Shown: piece after piece, positions 10,344-19,336 of the stretch
Layout: the number at the start of each line of letters is the position of its first letter
How positions within the stretch are numbered: position 1 is the stretch's first letter
Assembly (NCBI GenBank): GCA_022729735.1
Contig: DZAY01000001.1
Span: 1 to 64,000 of the forward strand
Reading direction: 5' to 3'
Origin: Helicobacter cetorum
Lineage (GTDB): Bacteria > Campylobacterota > Campylobacteria > Campylobacterales > DZAY01
Length of the DNA: 64,000 nucleotides
The notes under the pieces: generated by a model
The model's database searches: none
Told to the model about the DNA's origin: nothing
The model's input: only the letters and a program-made list of their open reading frames with translations
Program-made: the position numbers and the translations under genes

Positions 10344-11299
10344 TGTTTGATATTTTAAAAAACAGTAGAAATCTATTAGCATTTTCTGGTGGAGTAGATT
10401 CTACTGCTCTCTTTTTTATGCTTTTAGAAAATCAAATTCAGTTTGATATAGCAATCATAAATTACAACACAAGAGATAACTCTATTTTAGAAGTTGAGTA
10501 TGCAAAAGAGTTAGCTATCAAATATAATAAAAAAGTTTTTATCAAAAGTGTAAAAGTTACAAACTCAAATTTTGAAAAAGTTGCAAGAGATATTAGATAT
10601 AACTTTTTTGAAGAGATAATTTCAATCGAAAATTATCAAAACTTACTGACAGCTCATCAATTAAATGATAAATTAGAGTGGTTTTTTATGCAACTTAGTA
10701 AAGGTGCTGGAGCTGTTGAGCTATTTGGAATGGACTTTATCGAACAAAAACAAAACTACTGCATTATAAGACCTCTGCTATCTTACACAAAAGATGAGTT
10801 AATAGATTTTTTGCACTCCAAAAATATCAAATATTTTATAGATAGTAGTAATAGTGATACAAAATATTTAAGAAACTTTTTTAGAAGTGAATTTAGTGAT
10901 AAATTTTTAAAAAATTATAAAGATGGTGTAAGAGAAAGCTTTGAATTTTTAAAAAAAGATATTGCTATTTTAGGTGAAAATTTGGTAGAGTTTAATTATC
11001 TCAATTTTTATATTTTAAAAATGGCAAAAGAGCCAATTTTAATTAGAAATATTGATAAGATTTGTAAGAAATTAGGAATTTTATTATCAAAAAATCAAAA
11101 ATATGAGATTTTGAAAGTAAAAGATGTAGTTGTAAGTGGTAAAATAGCAATTACATTTTGGAATGAGAAAGTTTTTATTGCTCCATTTGTAAATATAAAA
11201 CTCACAAAAGAGTATAAAGAGTTTTGTAGATTGCAAGGAATTCCAAAAAAAGTAAGACCATATCTTCAAAGTGTAAATTTTGAAACTAAATTAAAATAA
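10343..11299 (+). CDS. tilS: tRNA(Ile)-lysidine synthase TilS
   Basis: Modifies C34 of the minor tRNA-Ile (CAU anticodon) to lysidine so that it reads AUA codons. I chose ATG at 10343 (318 residues), overlapping the transporter TAA by one base, rather than an in-frame ATG 45 bases upstream inside the transporter gene. This start places the PP-loop SGGVDST at residues 15-21, the usual distance in the family. The LTAHQLNDKLEW region matches the conserved ATP-pyrophosphatase core, and the second conserved block IRPLLSYTKDEL follows. The C-terminal tRNA-binding part is short, as is common in Campylobacterota. Confidence 0.95.
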   Translation: MFDILKNSRNLLAFSGGVDSTALFFMLLENQIQFDIAIINYNTRDNSILEVEYAKELAIKYNKKVFIKSVKVTNSNFEKVARDIRYNFFEEIISIENYQNLLTAHQLNDKLEWFFMQLSKGAGAVELFGMDFIEQKQNYCIIRPLLSYTKDELIDFLHSKNIKYFIDSSNSDTKYLRNFFRSEFSDKFLKNYKDGVRESFEFLKKDIAILGENLVEFNYLNFYILKMAKEPILIRNIDKICKKLGILLSKNQKYEILKVKDVVVSGKIAITFWNEKVFIAPFVNIKLTKEYKEFCRLQGIPKKVRPYLQSVNFETKLK

Positions 11300-11308
11300 G
11301 GATAGTTT

Positions 11309-13333
11309 ATGAGAAAAAGGATTTTCTTTGGTAGTTTAATTTTAAGTGCCTTGTTAGTTGGTTGTAGTGGTGGTGGAGGTGGAAGTGGCTCTAGCACAAC
11401 TACTCCAAAGTTAGAAAAAAGTGTAATTATTTCTGATATTTTTCCATCAGCTCCAACTGTGCCAATTAAAGGAACTGTAAAACTTGTGCCAGTAGTTACA
11501 AATTCATATAAAGAAATTATGAGTTCATCAAAATCAAATCAGATAATAGTTGAGTGGAAAAGTTTAAATGAAAAGATTGCAACTATTGATGAGTATGGAG
11601 AAGTAATTGGGGTTAGTGCAGGTAAAGTTATGATAGAAGCCACAGCAAAAATATATGCAAGTAGCACAGAAACATATCAAGATATTATTCAAATTCCAAT
11701 AACTGTTATAAATAGTGTTGGAAATATTGCAGGACAAATTGCAGAAATTTATCTCTCACCTACAAGAGGAACAATTGATAGAATTGCAGGAAGTAGAGAT
11801 TTTAGACTTAGTGCTGTTGGAATTGGTGGAGAGCAAACATCTCTAAGTCTTGGGGATATAAATTTTACAATGTATAATCCTCAAAAAAATCCAGAACAAA
11901 TTATTAGCCAACCAACTCCACTAATTGGCACAGAAGATAAGACAAAAGTTACAATTGGGTCAGCAAATAATCGTCCAGGATATGTATTTATAGTTCCAAC
12001 ATATAAAGATAAAGATACAAATATAACTACAAATGGTGACCCACTTGTAATTCAAGTGCAAGATACACCAGATTCAATTCCAGATAATGAAGATTCAATT
12101 GCTGGAAAATATTTAGATATAAAAGTTCATGAAAAAGATGGTAAAAAAGAGTTGCACATTGTGCATTATGACGAGTTTAGCAAACAGTTAAAATACTCAT
12201 ATTTTAATGGAACTTGGAAAAATGAGAATATTACACCATCTAAAAGTAATGCAAATAGTGGAATTGGTGCAAAAATTGTGCTTTCACCATTTATAAATAA
12301 TGCAAATAAACCAATTATAGTTGCATTAGAAGATAAAAATATAGAGCTTTGGTATCAAAACAACTCAAATAATTGGATTAATAAAAGAGTTAGTAATGCT
12401 GATGTTGTGAGTAGTGATTTAAATATTACATATATTAGTGATAATATATTAGATGTTGCAGTAGATGATGTGAATAAAAAAATTCATATAGCTTACTACT
12501 CACCAGTAGATAACCAAATAAATATTGCAAGTTCATCTATGAGTTCTACTGTGGATTTAGACTTTAAAAGTTCTATTAAAAAAATAAGTGTGCCAGATGG
12601 AGCTTATGTAGAATCTCTATCTTTAGCTCTAAATAGAGACAAAGGATTAAGAATAGCTTATATCATAAAATCAGAAGATGGAGTTATAGATTCTAATACA
12701 GGAGTTTTTTATAGCTCATTTGCACCAGATTTAGCAACAGAGAGAGTTAGTGGAACAAGTGGTGTTGAAAAAGGTGTAAAATTAAAACTTGATAGCACAA
12801 ATACTCCAGCATTGATATATTACACAACTCTTTCAAATAGTTCTGATGAAATTATTTATAGAGTAAGACAAAGTGAGCCAGGTGGATATATTTGGAGTTC
12901 ATCTACTATTAAAGATAAAAACTTTCAACAAACTTATAGAGGAATTACAAACTTAGATTTTGAGTTTGATTACTATAACTCTCCAAGAATATCTTTTAAT
13001 ACAAACATTATTACAGAAGATTTAGTAAATAGTGAAATAAAATATGCAAGAAGAGTTGAGAGTAATAATAATGAGTGGATTGTAGAAACTCCAGAAGAGT
13101 TACCAAGAGTTGATGGAGTTGTTGCCGAAAATATAAATTATGGAACATTTAATGCTTTAGAGTTAGATAGTGAAAATAGAGTTCATTTAGTCTATTCGAC
13201 ATCGGATTCTACCGAAGAAGCACAAGAGTATTGGTTTAAATATTGGAGTGAGCCAATATTTTTTGATTACAGAAGATATGAGTTAGAAAAAAGCACAATA
13301 CCTAATATAGATATTGTAACAATTAGTAGATAG
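11309..13333 (+). CDS. Large lipoprotein with Big_2-like domain
   Basis: A 674-residue exported protein. The N-terminus is a lipoprotein signal with the lipobox LLVGC followed by a Gly-rich tether (GCSGGGGGSG), predicting attachment to the outer membrane. Residues about 35-135 resemble a bacterial Ig-like group 2 domain (WKSLNEKIATIDEYGEVIGV and a GKVMIEATA strand). The remaining 450 residues are beta-rich, with recurring strands of the type LHIVHYDE, KIHIAYYSP and VHLVYSTS that suggest a beta-propeller or repeat fold. An AAGGAT site precedes ATG at 11309. It is the first of three adjacent exported-protein genes. Function unknown; an adhesin or surface scaffold is plausible. Confidence 0.85.
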   Translation: MRKRIFFGSLILSALLVGCSGGGGGSGSSTTTPKLEKSVIISDIFPSAPTVPIKGTVKLVPVVTNSYKEIMSSSKSNQIIVEWKSLNEKIATIDEYGEVIGVSAGKVMIEATAKIYASSTETYQDIIQIPITVINSVGNIAGQIAEIYLSPTRGTIDRIAGSRDFRLSAVGIGGEQTSLSLGDINFTMYNPQKNPEQIISQPTPLIGTEDKTKVTIGSANNRPGYVFIVPTYKDKDTNITTNGDPLVIQVQDTPDSIPDNEDSIAGKYLDIKVHEKDGKKELHIVHYDEFSKQLKYSYFNGTWKNENITPSKSNANSGIGAKIVLSPFINNANKPIIVALEDKNIELWYQNNSNNWINKRVSNADVVSSDLNITYISDNILDVAVDDVNKKIHIAYYSPVDNQINIASSSMSSTVDLDFKSSIKKISVPDGAYVESLSLALNRDKGLRIAYIIKSEDGVIDSNTGVFYSSFAPDLATERVSGTSGVEKGVKLKLDSTNTPALIYYTTLSNSSDEIIYRVRQSEPGGYIWSSSTIKDKNFQQTYRGITNLDFEFDYYNSPRISFNTNIITEDLVNSEIKYARRVESNNNEWIVETPEELPRVDGVVAENINYGTFNALELDSENRVHLVYSTSDSTEEAQEYWFKYWSEPIFFDYRRYELEKSTIPNIDIVTISR

Positions 13334-13341
13334 GAGAAAGC

Positions 13342-14862
13342 ATGAAAAAACATATAACTTTTATAACACTTTTTTTAGCACTACTATTTATTGGTTGTAG
13401 TGGAGGTGGTGGAGGAAGTTCAGACTCTTCTGTCAAAGTAGCTCCTCAAATATTTATCGAAAAGCGAGAAATTACTCTATATGAAGGTGCAACTACATCA
13501 CTAATATCTACAATAAAAGAGTCTCCAGAAGATGCAAAAGTAGATATTGTAATAAAAGATGGGGCATCTGAAGTTGTTGTTGATTTTATTGCACTTTCTA
13601 AAACAGTTGGAAATGAAAAAAATATAGAGTTGAGATTTAAAGGTTTAAGTGCAGGAGTAACAGAACTTGAAGTAATTAGCTCAAATTCAATTGGTGAGAC
13701 AAAAGACACAATAAAAGTAAATGTCTTACCTATTGACAAAAATGCTGATATAGCAAATGCTGATATAAATTTATCTGCTAATAATATTAGAATTGTTGAA
13801 AATATTTTTGCTAAATTAGAAGTTAAAAGCCCATCTAATATATATATCAGTGGAACATACTTCACAATAGAAAATGGTGTAGCATCTCTATATCTAAAAC
13901 TATATAAAATAAATGAGTATGGAAGTAGAGTATATATTACTTCTCTTGATAGTGCAACTGTTACAAATGAGACAACAAACTCAATAATATCTTCATCTGA
14001 TATTAATGTCAGTGGAACAACTATTAAAATTAGTAACATAAAAGATTCCACAAAATATTCAATAGTTGCTAAAATTGAAGATTTGAGTATAGTTTTTGAA
14101 TTCACAACCAAAAATCCAAATGGTGATAGTGATGGAGATGGGGTTTTGGACAAAGATGATATGTGTCCTAATACAGCTTCAGGATTATTAGTTGATGTAA
14201 ATGGTTGTCCTATATCTATTAGCTCAAGCTCTTCAAGTTTTAGTAGTAGTTCAAGTGACAGCAATGCAAGTTCAAGTGATACTAACACAAGCTCAAGCGA
14301 TAGTAATGCAAGTTCAAGTGACAGCAATACAAGTTCAAGTAACAGCAATACAAGTTCAAGTGATAGCAATGCAAGTTCAAGTAGTCAATCGACATCAACA
14401 ACTTCATCTTCAAGCAGTTTGAACAGTTCAAGTGTTAGCTCATCTTCAAGCAGTTTGAGTGATGGAGATTTTGAAGCTGTTGATACACAAGCTTGTAATA
14501 CAAATAATGGTTACAAAATGTTACAAAATAGTTTAAATGATAGATATGGTAGTAGCGATGATTACATATATTTTAGAGCATCTACATCATATCCTCTATA
14601 TTTTTACTATCTTCCTCCAGCAAGTAGAGATATTGGTGAGCGAACAATAAATTTGAGTAAATATACAATTGCTCAAACAGGCTCTTCATTTGTATTGCAT
14701 ATCAAAAATTCACTTGCAACAGGTGGAAATTTTTATATAAAAGATGGCAATAGATGTTTTAGAGGTAAATTTCCAACAGCAGAGCAGATTAATGATGATA
14801 AGTTTTTTCCAGACAAAGACTTAGTATTTGTAATTCCATCAATTGGAACAGTTCCAAAATAA
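13342..14862 (+). CDS. Lipoprotein with thrombospondin-3-like Ca motif and Ser-rich repeat linker
   Basis: A 506-residue lipoprotein: signal peptide with lipobox LFIGC, then the same Gly-rich tether (GCSGGGGGSS) as the preceding protein. Residues about 30-250 are beta-rich and Ig-like. Around residues 260-290 an Asp-rich DSDGDGVLDKDDMC segment followed by VDVNGCP resembles a thrombospondin type-3 calcium-binding repeat. Residues about 293-375 are a low-complexity Ser/Asp/Asn linker made largely of a 7-residue unit encoded by 21-bp repeats. A compact C-terminal domain of about 130 residues with two cysteines ends the protein. It starts 8 bases after the previous gene with an AGGAGAAA site, so co-expression is likely. 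Function unknown. Confidence 0.85.
   Translation: MKKHITFITLFLALLFIGCSGGGGGSSDSSVKVAPQIFIEKREITLYEGATTSLISTIKESPEDAKVDIVIKDGASEVVVDFIALSKTVGNEKNIELRFKGLSAGVTELEVISSNSIGETKDTIKVNVLPIDKNADIANADINLSANNIRIVENIFAKLEVKSPSNIYISGTYFTIENGVASLYLKLYKINEYGSRVYITSLDSATVTNETTNSIISSSDINVSGTTIKISNIKDSTKYSIVAKIEDLSIVFEFTTKNPNGDSDGDGVLDKDDMCPNTASGLLVDVNGCPISISSSSSSFSSSSSDSNASSSDTNTSSSDSNASSSDSNTSSSNSNTSSSDSNASSSSQSTSTTSSSSSLNSSSVSSSSSSLSDGDFEAVDTQACNTNNGYKMLQNSLNDRYGSSDDYIYFRASTSYPLYFYYLPPASRDIGERTINLSKYTIAQTGSSFVLHIKNSLATGGNFYIKDGNRCFRGKFPTAEQINDDKFFPDKDLVFVIPSIGTVPK
14248..14373 (+). repeat. Six tandem 21-bp units encoding a Ser-rich heptapeptide
   Basis: Six consecutive in-frame 21-bp units of the type AGTTCAAGTGACAGCAATGC plus a final A, encoding S-S-S-(D/N)-(S/T)-N-(A/T). 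Units differ from each other at a few positions (GAC/GAT, AGC/AGT/ACT, GCA/ACA). A seventh partial unit follows. Such repeats can change copy number by slippage or recombination without breaking the frame, altering linker length. Confidence 0.9.
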
Positions 14863-14864
14863 TT

Positions 14865-14892
14865 CTTTATCAGAAATAATTTCTAATAAAAG
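14865..14892 (+). terminator. Possible hairpin after the Ser-rich lipoprotein
   Basis: An inverted repeat with inner stem AGAAA/TTTCT and an outer stem TTTAT/ATAAA separated by single-base bulges lies just after the stop. No immediate T-tract follows, so intrinsic terminator function is uncertain. Confidence 0.35.
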
Positions 14893-14898
14893 ATTAGG

Positions 14899-14904
14899 TA
14901 TAAT
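14899..14904 (+). promoter_or_regulatory. Candidate -10 box for the 1138-residue surface protein
   Basis: GGTATAAT followed by a run of T residues, 50 bases before the start codon and just after the hairpin. This suggests that the large surface protein has its own promoter rather than depending only on the lipoprotein genes. No convincing -35. Confidence 0.5.
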
Positions 14905-14953
14905 ATTTTTTTTAAGTTTGCCGATTGAATTTTAATAAAACAAAGGGGGATAT

Positions 14954-17900
14954 ATGAGAAGAGGTTTAAGTTTAGCAGCAGCAGTTGCTCTAACTTCAGG
15001 TGTGCTTTTTGCAGCTAATGAGTATTCAGTTACTTTTAATAACAAGACTTGGCAATTAGTTGGTGTGCCAGGATTTTATGTATCAGGAGCAGGAACAGTA
15101 ACTGATATATATAGTGATAGTATGGATAGAAACTTATCGGTTTCAGTTCAAAATGTTGGGGATTTAGATAATAATAATACAACTACACAATATGGGAACA
15201 ACTCTATGGAGTATGTTGGTGTTAGATTACTAAATCCAACAGTGATTGATTCATTTGTATTAGCATTCAATGATTCAAATCTATCTACTCCACCAGATGC
15301 AAGACAGATGACTATTACATATAATGGTATTTCAGTCGCTGAAGTTACCTATGATGTAAGATATGTAGGAACTAAATTTAATTTAGAATTAAATGGAACT
15401 AGATTAGGTGGAGATGGTGCTGTAACTGACATTAAACAATTTATATTTAGTAATAGTGGTGGAACAGTATCTTTTACTGATGCAGTTACAGATGTATCTA
15501 CTCAAAGAGGAGCTGCACATTTAGATTTTGATGTTAATGGTAGTAATTCTAATTTTGAAACATTTAATAATGATGATAACTTAACTATTTGGACATATTC
15601 ACCATCTACAGTGTGGCAGAGATATTTCTACAATCCACTCTTAGATGCTACAACAGCTGCTGCTGTAATTGATAGCGAGTTTTCAAATAATTCTAATAAA
15701 ATGAAACAAGGTAAAGCTTATTGGATTAAAACAGAAGATAATACAGAAAGAAATGATACAACTTTGACACTTAGTGAAGGTAACTTAAATCTTGCTACAA
15801 ATGTATCTATGGAAGCTGATGGCTGGAATTTAGTAGCTCTTCCAACAACAAACATTATGAATGGACATAGTGGAGCATTAGTATATTGTGATGCTTCTCA
15901 AGTTGATGAAAATATTACAGCAATTACTGATATTTTTGGTCAAACTATTAATATTGGAACAGCTGGATTGAATGTATCAGATGTAAATTTATCAACTATT
16001 AATGGATTATTTAATCCTGGTAGTTCGAGTTCAACTATTAAATTAAGAGCATATCCAGCATATATAGGTGGTGTATCAGCTTCTACAACGGCTGATGGAA
16101 ATGGTTCTTTATTTGTTTCTGACCAACCATTTAAAATTACATCAAGCTGTAATGTTTATACACTTTCAGGAACACCTCTTTATACAACAGCAGGAACTTC
16201 TGCTACAACAAATATAACTCCAACAGGTGAAACAAGTATAGCAATTCATATAAACACAGAAAGTTTAGAAAAAGCAAAACATGTTGGTCAAATTACTTTA
16301 CAAATTCCAGGAATTACAACAACTCCTATTGATATTAATTTAACTAATACAACACAAACACAGACAGATTTTAATGCTTCTGATATTGCACCAGTTGTAT
16401 CAAATAGAATAATTTCAGCACTTCAATCAACTTTAACTACTTTTGCAGCAACAGATGTAAATGTTACAGCATTTGATATTAGAGGCACTACTGCAACAGA
16501 TGGTGAAGAACTATTAATTACATTTAAGTCTCCATCTCAATCAACAGCTTTATCAAATAAATATAATAGATTTGGTATTTCTGAAAACACGATGACTCTT
16601 GTATATGATACAAATCTAACTGGAAGTTTAACAGAAGCAGAGATAAGAGAATTTAATACAACAAGTAAAGCACACGAAGCAATATCAACAGCAGTAACAC
16701 TATCAGCAGTACAAGCTTCAAATAGTGTTGTCTTAGACCCAAGAGCATTTGGAGATATAAATTTAACAACAAGTAGTGAAGGTAACTATACATATCTATA
16801 CACAAATATTTATGCAGATATATATGAAACTGAATCTGATAATAATCTAACTTCAACTCTATTTGCTGGAACAAGTAAAACAGTTAGTGGAACTCTTGTT
16901 GAGGTAAATACAACTTTTGCAAAAGGTTTTGTTGGTGCAGTTTATCAAGTTGGAAATCTATTAGCAACAACACCAACAGCTACAACTGCTGATTTAAAAA
17001 ATAACTTTGTATGGGCTGCTGGTGTGCCATCATCTGGTTTAACATATGATTTAGTTTCAGTTAAAAATGCGAAACCATTAACAATTTATACATATAAAGA
17101 TTATAAATGGTTCAATATTACTCTAACAGGTGTTCAAACAGAATGGGCAAGTAAATATGACCTTTTTGCAACAAGACCAACATTTGGATATTGGGTGAAA
17201 ACTAGGGCTTGGAATGCAGGAACAGATGCATTTACGGTTACAGTTCCGACAACAACGAATATAAATCCATTTGTTGTAACACATTTTGATAATAATGCAA
17301 GTAAATCATATAACGACATATATGTTGAACAAGCATTTGCTCCAAATACAGCATCGGCAACAGTTAAAGCAGCTTATGTAGAAGTAGATGGAACACCTAT
17401 GGCTGGAGGATATAGTAATGATAGTTATGTATTAAAAGTTGATCCATTTAACTTTAATAGCTTTAAAGATGATGGCACTCCGAATTTAGCATCTACTGTA
17501 ACTGTAAAAGATGGTTTCTCTTCAGCTTCAGCAAATATAGCTCTAAGTTACACAAAACCAACAGCACCAACACTTGCATTTAGTGATATGAATATTTCTG
17601 GAATTAGTTCATCTACTTATGTTTATGAAACATTTATTAATGAATCTGATTTAAATGATAATAATATTACAAATAGATTTAGTGGTGGTTTTATAGCTCC
17701 AAATGATTTAAATGCTACAACAGCATTAAGAGCTGTTAATAGAACATTAATTTCTGGTGGTAATGGTTATATTTATTCAGATATTGCATCTGTAAATTAT
17801 GTGCCTGTATTTGGTCAAAGATGGGAAGATTTTGCAGTTGAAGATAATGTAACTTTCAAAATTTCTAAAAATGATGGAAGTGGTGAGCTTGATTACTACT

Positions 17901-18370
17901 ATTTAGTAAATTTCATTAAGTCGGCTTCAACTACAACAAAATCAGCAACAGCTACAAAATATGCAACAAATTCTGCAACAGCTGGAACTACAATTTATAA
18001 AATGGATTCTAATGATACTAAATTTAGCACTGCTGATACAACAACAACAAATGGAGTTCAGTTAAAAACAGCAACTGCTTGTGGAACTGCTACACTTGCT
18101 TATAAACCAGTAGCACTTTATGGAAATGCTGGTGTTACAACTGACTTTATATCTGTAAGAGATAGTGCTGGTAGTGAATTAGCATTCATTGACTTTGATA
18201 CAAGATATTCTCAAGAAGGTAGAAGCTGGTATCTACACTGCTCTGCAAATAATAATATTTATAGTGGAGATTTCAACTCAACAAATGGAACAGGAACAAC
18301 TCCTACTCAACATGTATATGTAACTACACCAAAAGCTACAAATACAACTCAAACTTTCCCAGCTAATTAA
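14954..18370 (+). CDS. Very large exported surface protein with repeated W-T-Y / YW-K modules
   Basis: A 1138-residue protein with a signal peptide (RRGLSLAAAVALTSGVLFA, likely cleavage before ANEYS) but no lipobox. It is rich in Thr, Asn, Ser and Ala, nearly free of Cys, and predicted to be beta-rich. A module recurs at least twice: a TIWTYSP or TIYTYKD strand, then a Trp, then a KAYWIKTED or FGYWVKTRA strand (around residues 205-258 and 710-750). WQLVGVPG near residue 33 and WNLVALP near 294 are related strands. No catalytic motif is visible. A strong AAAGGGG site precedes ATG at 14954 and a hairpin terminator follows the stop. Probably an S-layer-like or adhesive surface protein; the family is not recognised. 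Confidence 0.85.
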   Translation: MRRGLSLAAAVALTSGVLFAANEYSVTFNNKTWQLVGVPGFYVSGAGTVTDIYSDSMDRNLSVSVQNVGDLDNNNTTTQYGNNSMEYVGVRLLNPTVIDSFVLAFNDSNLSTPPDARQMTITYNGISVAEVTYDVRYVGTKFNLELNGTRLGGDGAVTDIKQFIFSNSGGTVSFTDAVTDVSTQRGAAHLDFDVNGSNSNFETFNNDDNLTIWTYSPSTVWQRYFYNPLLDATTAAAVIDSEFSNNSNKMKQGKAYWIKTEDNTERNDTTLTLSEGNLNLATNVSMEADGWNLVALPTTNIMNGHSGALVYCDASQVDENITAITDIFGQTINIGTAGLNVSDVNLSTINGLFNPGSSSSTIKLRAYPAYIGGVSASTTADGNGSLFVSDQPFKITSSCNVYTLSGTPLYTTAGTSATTNITPTGETSIAIHINTESLEKAKHVGQITLQIPGITTTPIDINLTNTTQTQTDFNASDIAPVVSNRIISALQSTLTTFAATDVNVTAFDIRGTTATDGEELLITFKSPSQSTALSNKYNRFGISENTMTLVYDTNLTGSLTEAEIREFNTTSKAHEAISTAVTLSAVQASNSVVLDPRAFGDINLTTSSEGNYTYLYTNIYADIYETESDNNLTSTLFAGTSKTVSGTLVEVNTTFAKGFVGAVYQVGNLLATTPTATTADLKNNFVWAAGVPSSGLTYDLVSVKNAKPLTIYTYKDYKWFNITLTGVQTEWASKYDLFATRPTFGYWVKTRAWNAGTDAFTVTVPTTTNINPFVVTHFDNNASKSYNDIYVEQAFAPNTASATVKAAYVEVDGTPMAGGYSNDSYVLKVDPFNFNSFKDDGTPNLASTVTVKDGFSSASANIALSYTKPTAPTLAFSDMNISGISSSTYVYETFINESDLNDNNITNRFSGGFIAPNDLNATTALRAVNRTLISGGNGYIYSDIASVNYVPVFGQRWEDFAVEDNVTFKISKNDGSGELDYYYLVNFIKSASTTTKSATATKYATNSATAGTTIYKMDSNDTKFSTADTTTTNGVQLKTATACGTATLAYKPVALYGNAGVTTDFISVRDSAGSELAFIDFDTRYSQEGRSWYLHCSANNNIYSGDFNSTNGTGTTPTQHVYVTTPKATNTTQTFPAN

Positions 18371-18396
18371 GAGAGGTTTTCCTCTCTTATTTTTTT
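18369..18396 (+). terminator. Intrinsic terminator between surface protein and glycosyltransferase
   Basis: Perfect 8-bp stem AAGAGAGG / CCTCTCTT with a TTTT loop (18369-18388), followed on the plus strand by AT and six T residues. It ends transcription of the large surface protein and overlaps the stop codon of the convergent glycosyltransferase gene. Confidence 0.85.
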
Positions 18397-19250
18397 ATCA
18401 ATTTAAAATGTTTTTTACTTAAATCAAATCCAAATAGATTTTCTATTTTTGATATTAATCTATGTCTTTTTTCTCTTTTTGTTAATTTGTGATTTATATT
18501 TACTTCAAAAAGACCATCAGCTTTGATTAGCCAATCATTTAAAACTTTTGGATGACTTCCTTTGAATTCTCTTAAAATTGTGAAATCAATCTCTTTATAA
18601 TCTATTGCTTTATGTGATTTATTCCAATATTTTTGAACTTTTTGACTCTTTAAATTCATTTGTGCTTCATCTCTTACCCAACCATAATGGTATATTTTTG
18701 CACCACTAACTACTGCTTTTGGATAACGACCAACTCTATTTTTATCCAATACAAGCCAAAAAAGACCATCTGGTGCATATGTTCTAATTGAATTTTTTAT
18801 AATCCTAACTTCTTGGCGATACCAAGCTGGAGAATTTAGATATGTATTTGAATTTCCATAAAAGTGCAGATAATCAAAAGCAATAGCTTCAACTTCATCA
18901 TCATCTTGATATTTTTGGAGTAAATTTAATATGTTAGTCAAGTCATCTTCATGAACAATTTCATCGCCTTCTAAATAAAATGCCCATTTACTTTTACAAT
19001 TAAATTGAGCTATCATCTTTTGCTGACCATAGACATATCCTCTATCTCTCATATTTTCATTCCAACTTGTTTCATAAACTCTTATTTTTGGACTATTGAT
19101 AGATTTAATTAAATTCAGTGTATCATCTTCGCTTTCACCTACTGCGATTACAAACTCATCTACAATAGGCAATATAGAATTAATTGATTCTATAAATGGA
19201 TAACCTAATATCTCACCATTTTTTATAAATGTAAATCCACTCACTAACAC
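18387..19250 (-). CDS. Glycosyltransferase family 2-like protein
   Basis: A 287-residue soluble GT-A glycosyltransferase-like protein. The N-terminus (SGFTFIKNGEILGYPFIES) and the DEFVIAVGESEDDT strand are typical of the nucleotide-binding half of family 2 enzymes. EGDEIVHEDD near residue 94 occupies the place of the DxD metal-binding motif. A region rich in Trp, Tyr and His follows. The C-terminus is basic and may contact the membrane. The gene is alone on the minus strand, convergent with the surface-protein locus and divergent from sapC. It could glycosylate lipooligosaccharide or surface proteins; donor and acceptor are unknown. Confidence 0.8.
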   Translation of the reverse strand: MLVSGFTFIKNGEILGYPFIESINSILPIVDEFVIAVGESEDDTLNLIKSINSPKIRVYETSWNENMRDRGYVYGQQKMIAQFNCKSKWAFYLEGDEIVHEDDLTNILNLLQKYQDDDEVEAIAFDYLHFYGNSNTYLNSPAWYRQEVRIIKNSIRTYAPDGLFWLVLDKNRVGRYPKAVVSGAKIYHYGWVRDEAQMNLKSQKVQKYWNKSHKAIDYKEIDFTILREFKGSHPKVLNDWLIKADGLFEVNINHKLTKREKRHRLISKIENLFGFDLSKKHFKLIKK

Positions 19251-19305
19251 AAAACATCCTTTATAAATAATATCATTTATTGTAACTTAAATTCCGTTTT
19301 TTTGA

Positions 19306-19311
19306 TATAAT
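19306..19311 (+). promoter_or_regulatory. Candidate -10 box for the SapC-family gene
   Basis: TATAAT preceded by a T-rich stretch in the divergent space between the glycosyltransferase and the SapC-family gene, about 26 bases before the ATG. Consistent with a Campylobacterota sigma-70 promoter, which has T-rich upstream sequence in place of a -35. Confidence 0.55.
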
Positions 19312-19336
19312 AAGCTAAAAAAAAGGGGTTTATGTT

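Noticed and set aside
13446-14369. Long open frame (307 codons) on the minus strand opposite the Ser-rich lipoprotein
   Set aside because: It consists of low-complexity Leu/Ser/Glu caused by the repeat on the other strand, has no ribosome-binding site, and overlaps a well-supported lipoprotein gene.
14201-14422. Alternative plus-strand frame of Gln/Val repeats
   Set aside because: It is a frame-shifted reading of the 21-bp repeat inside the lipoprotein gene.
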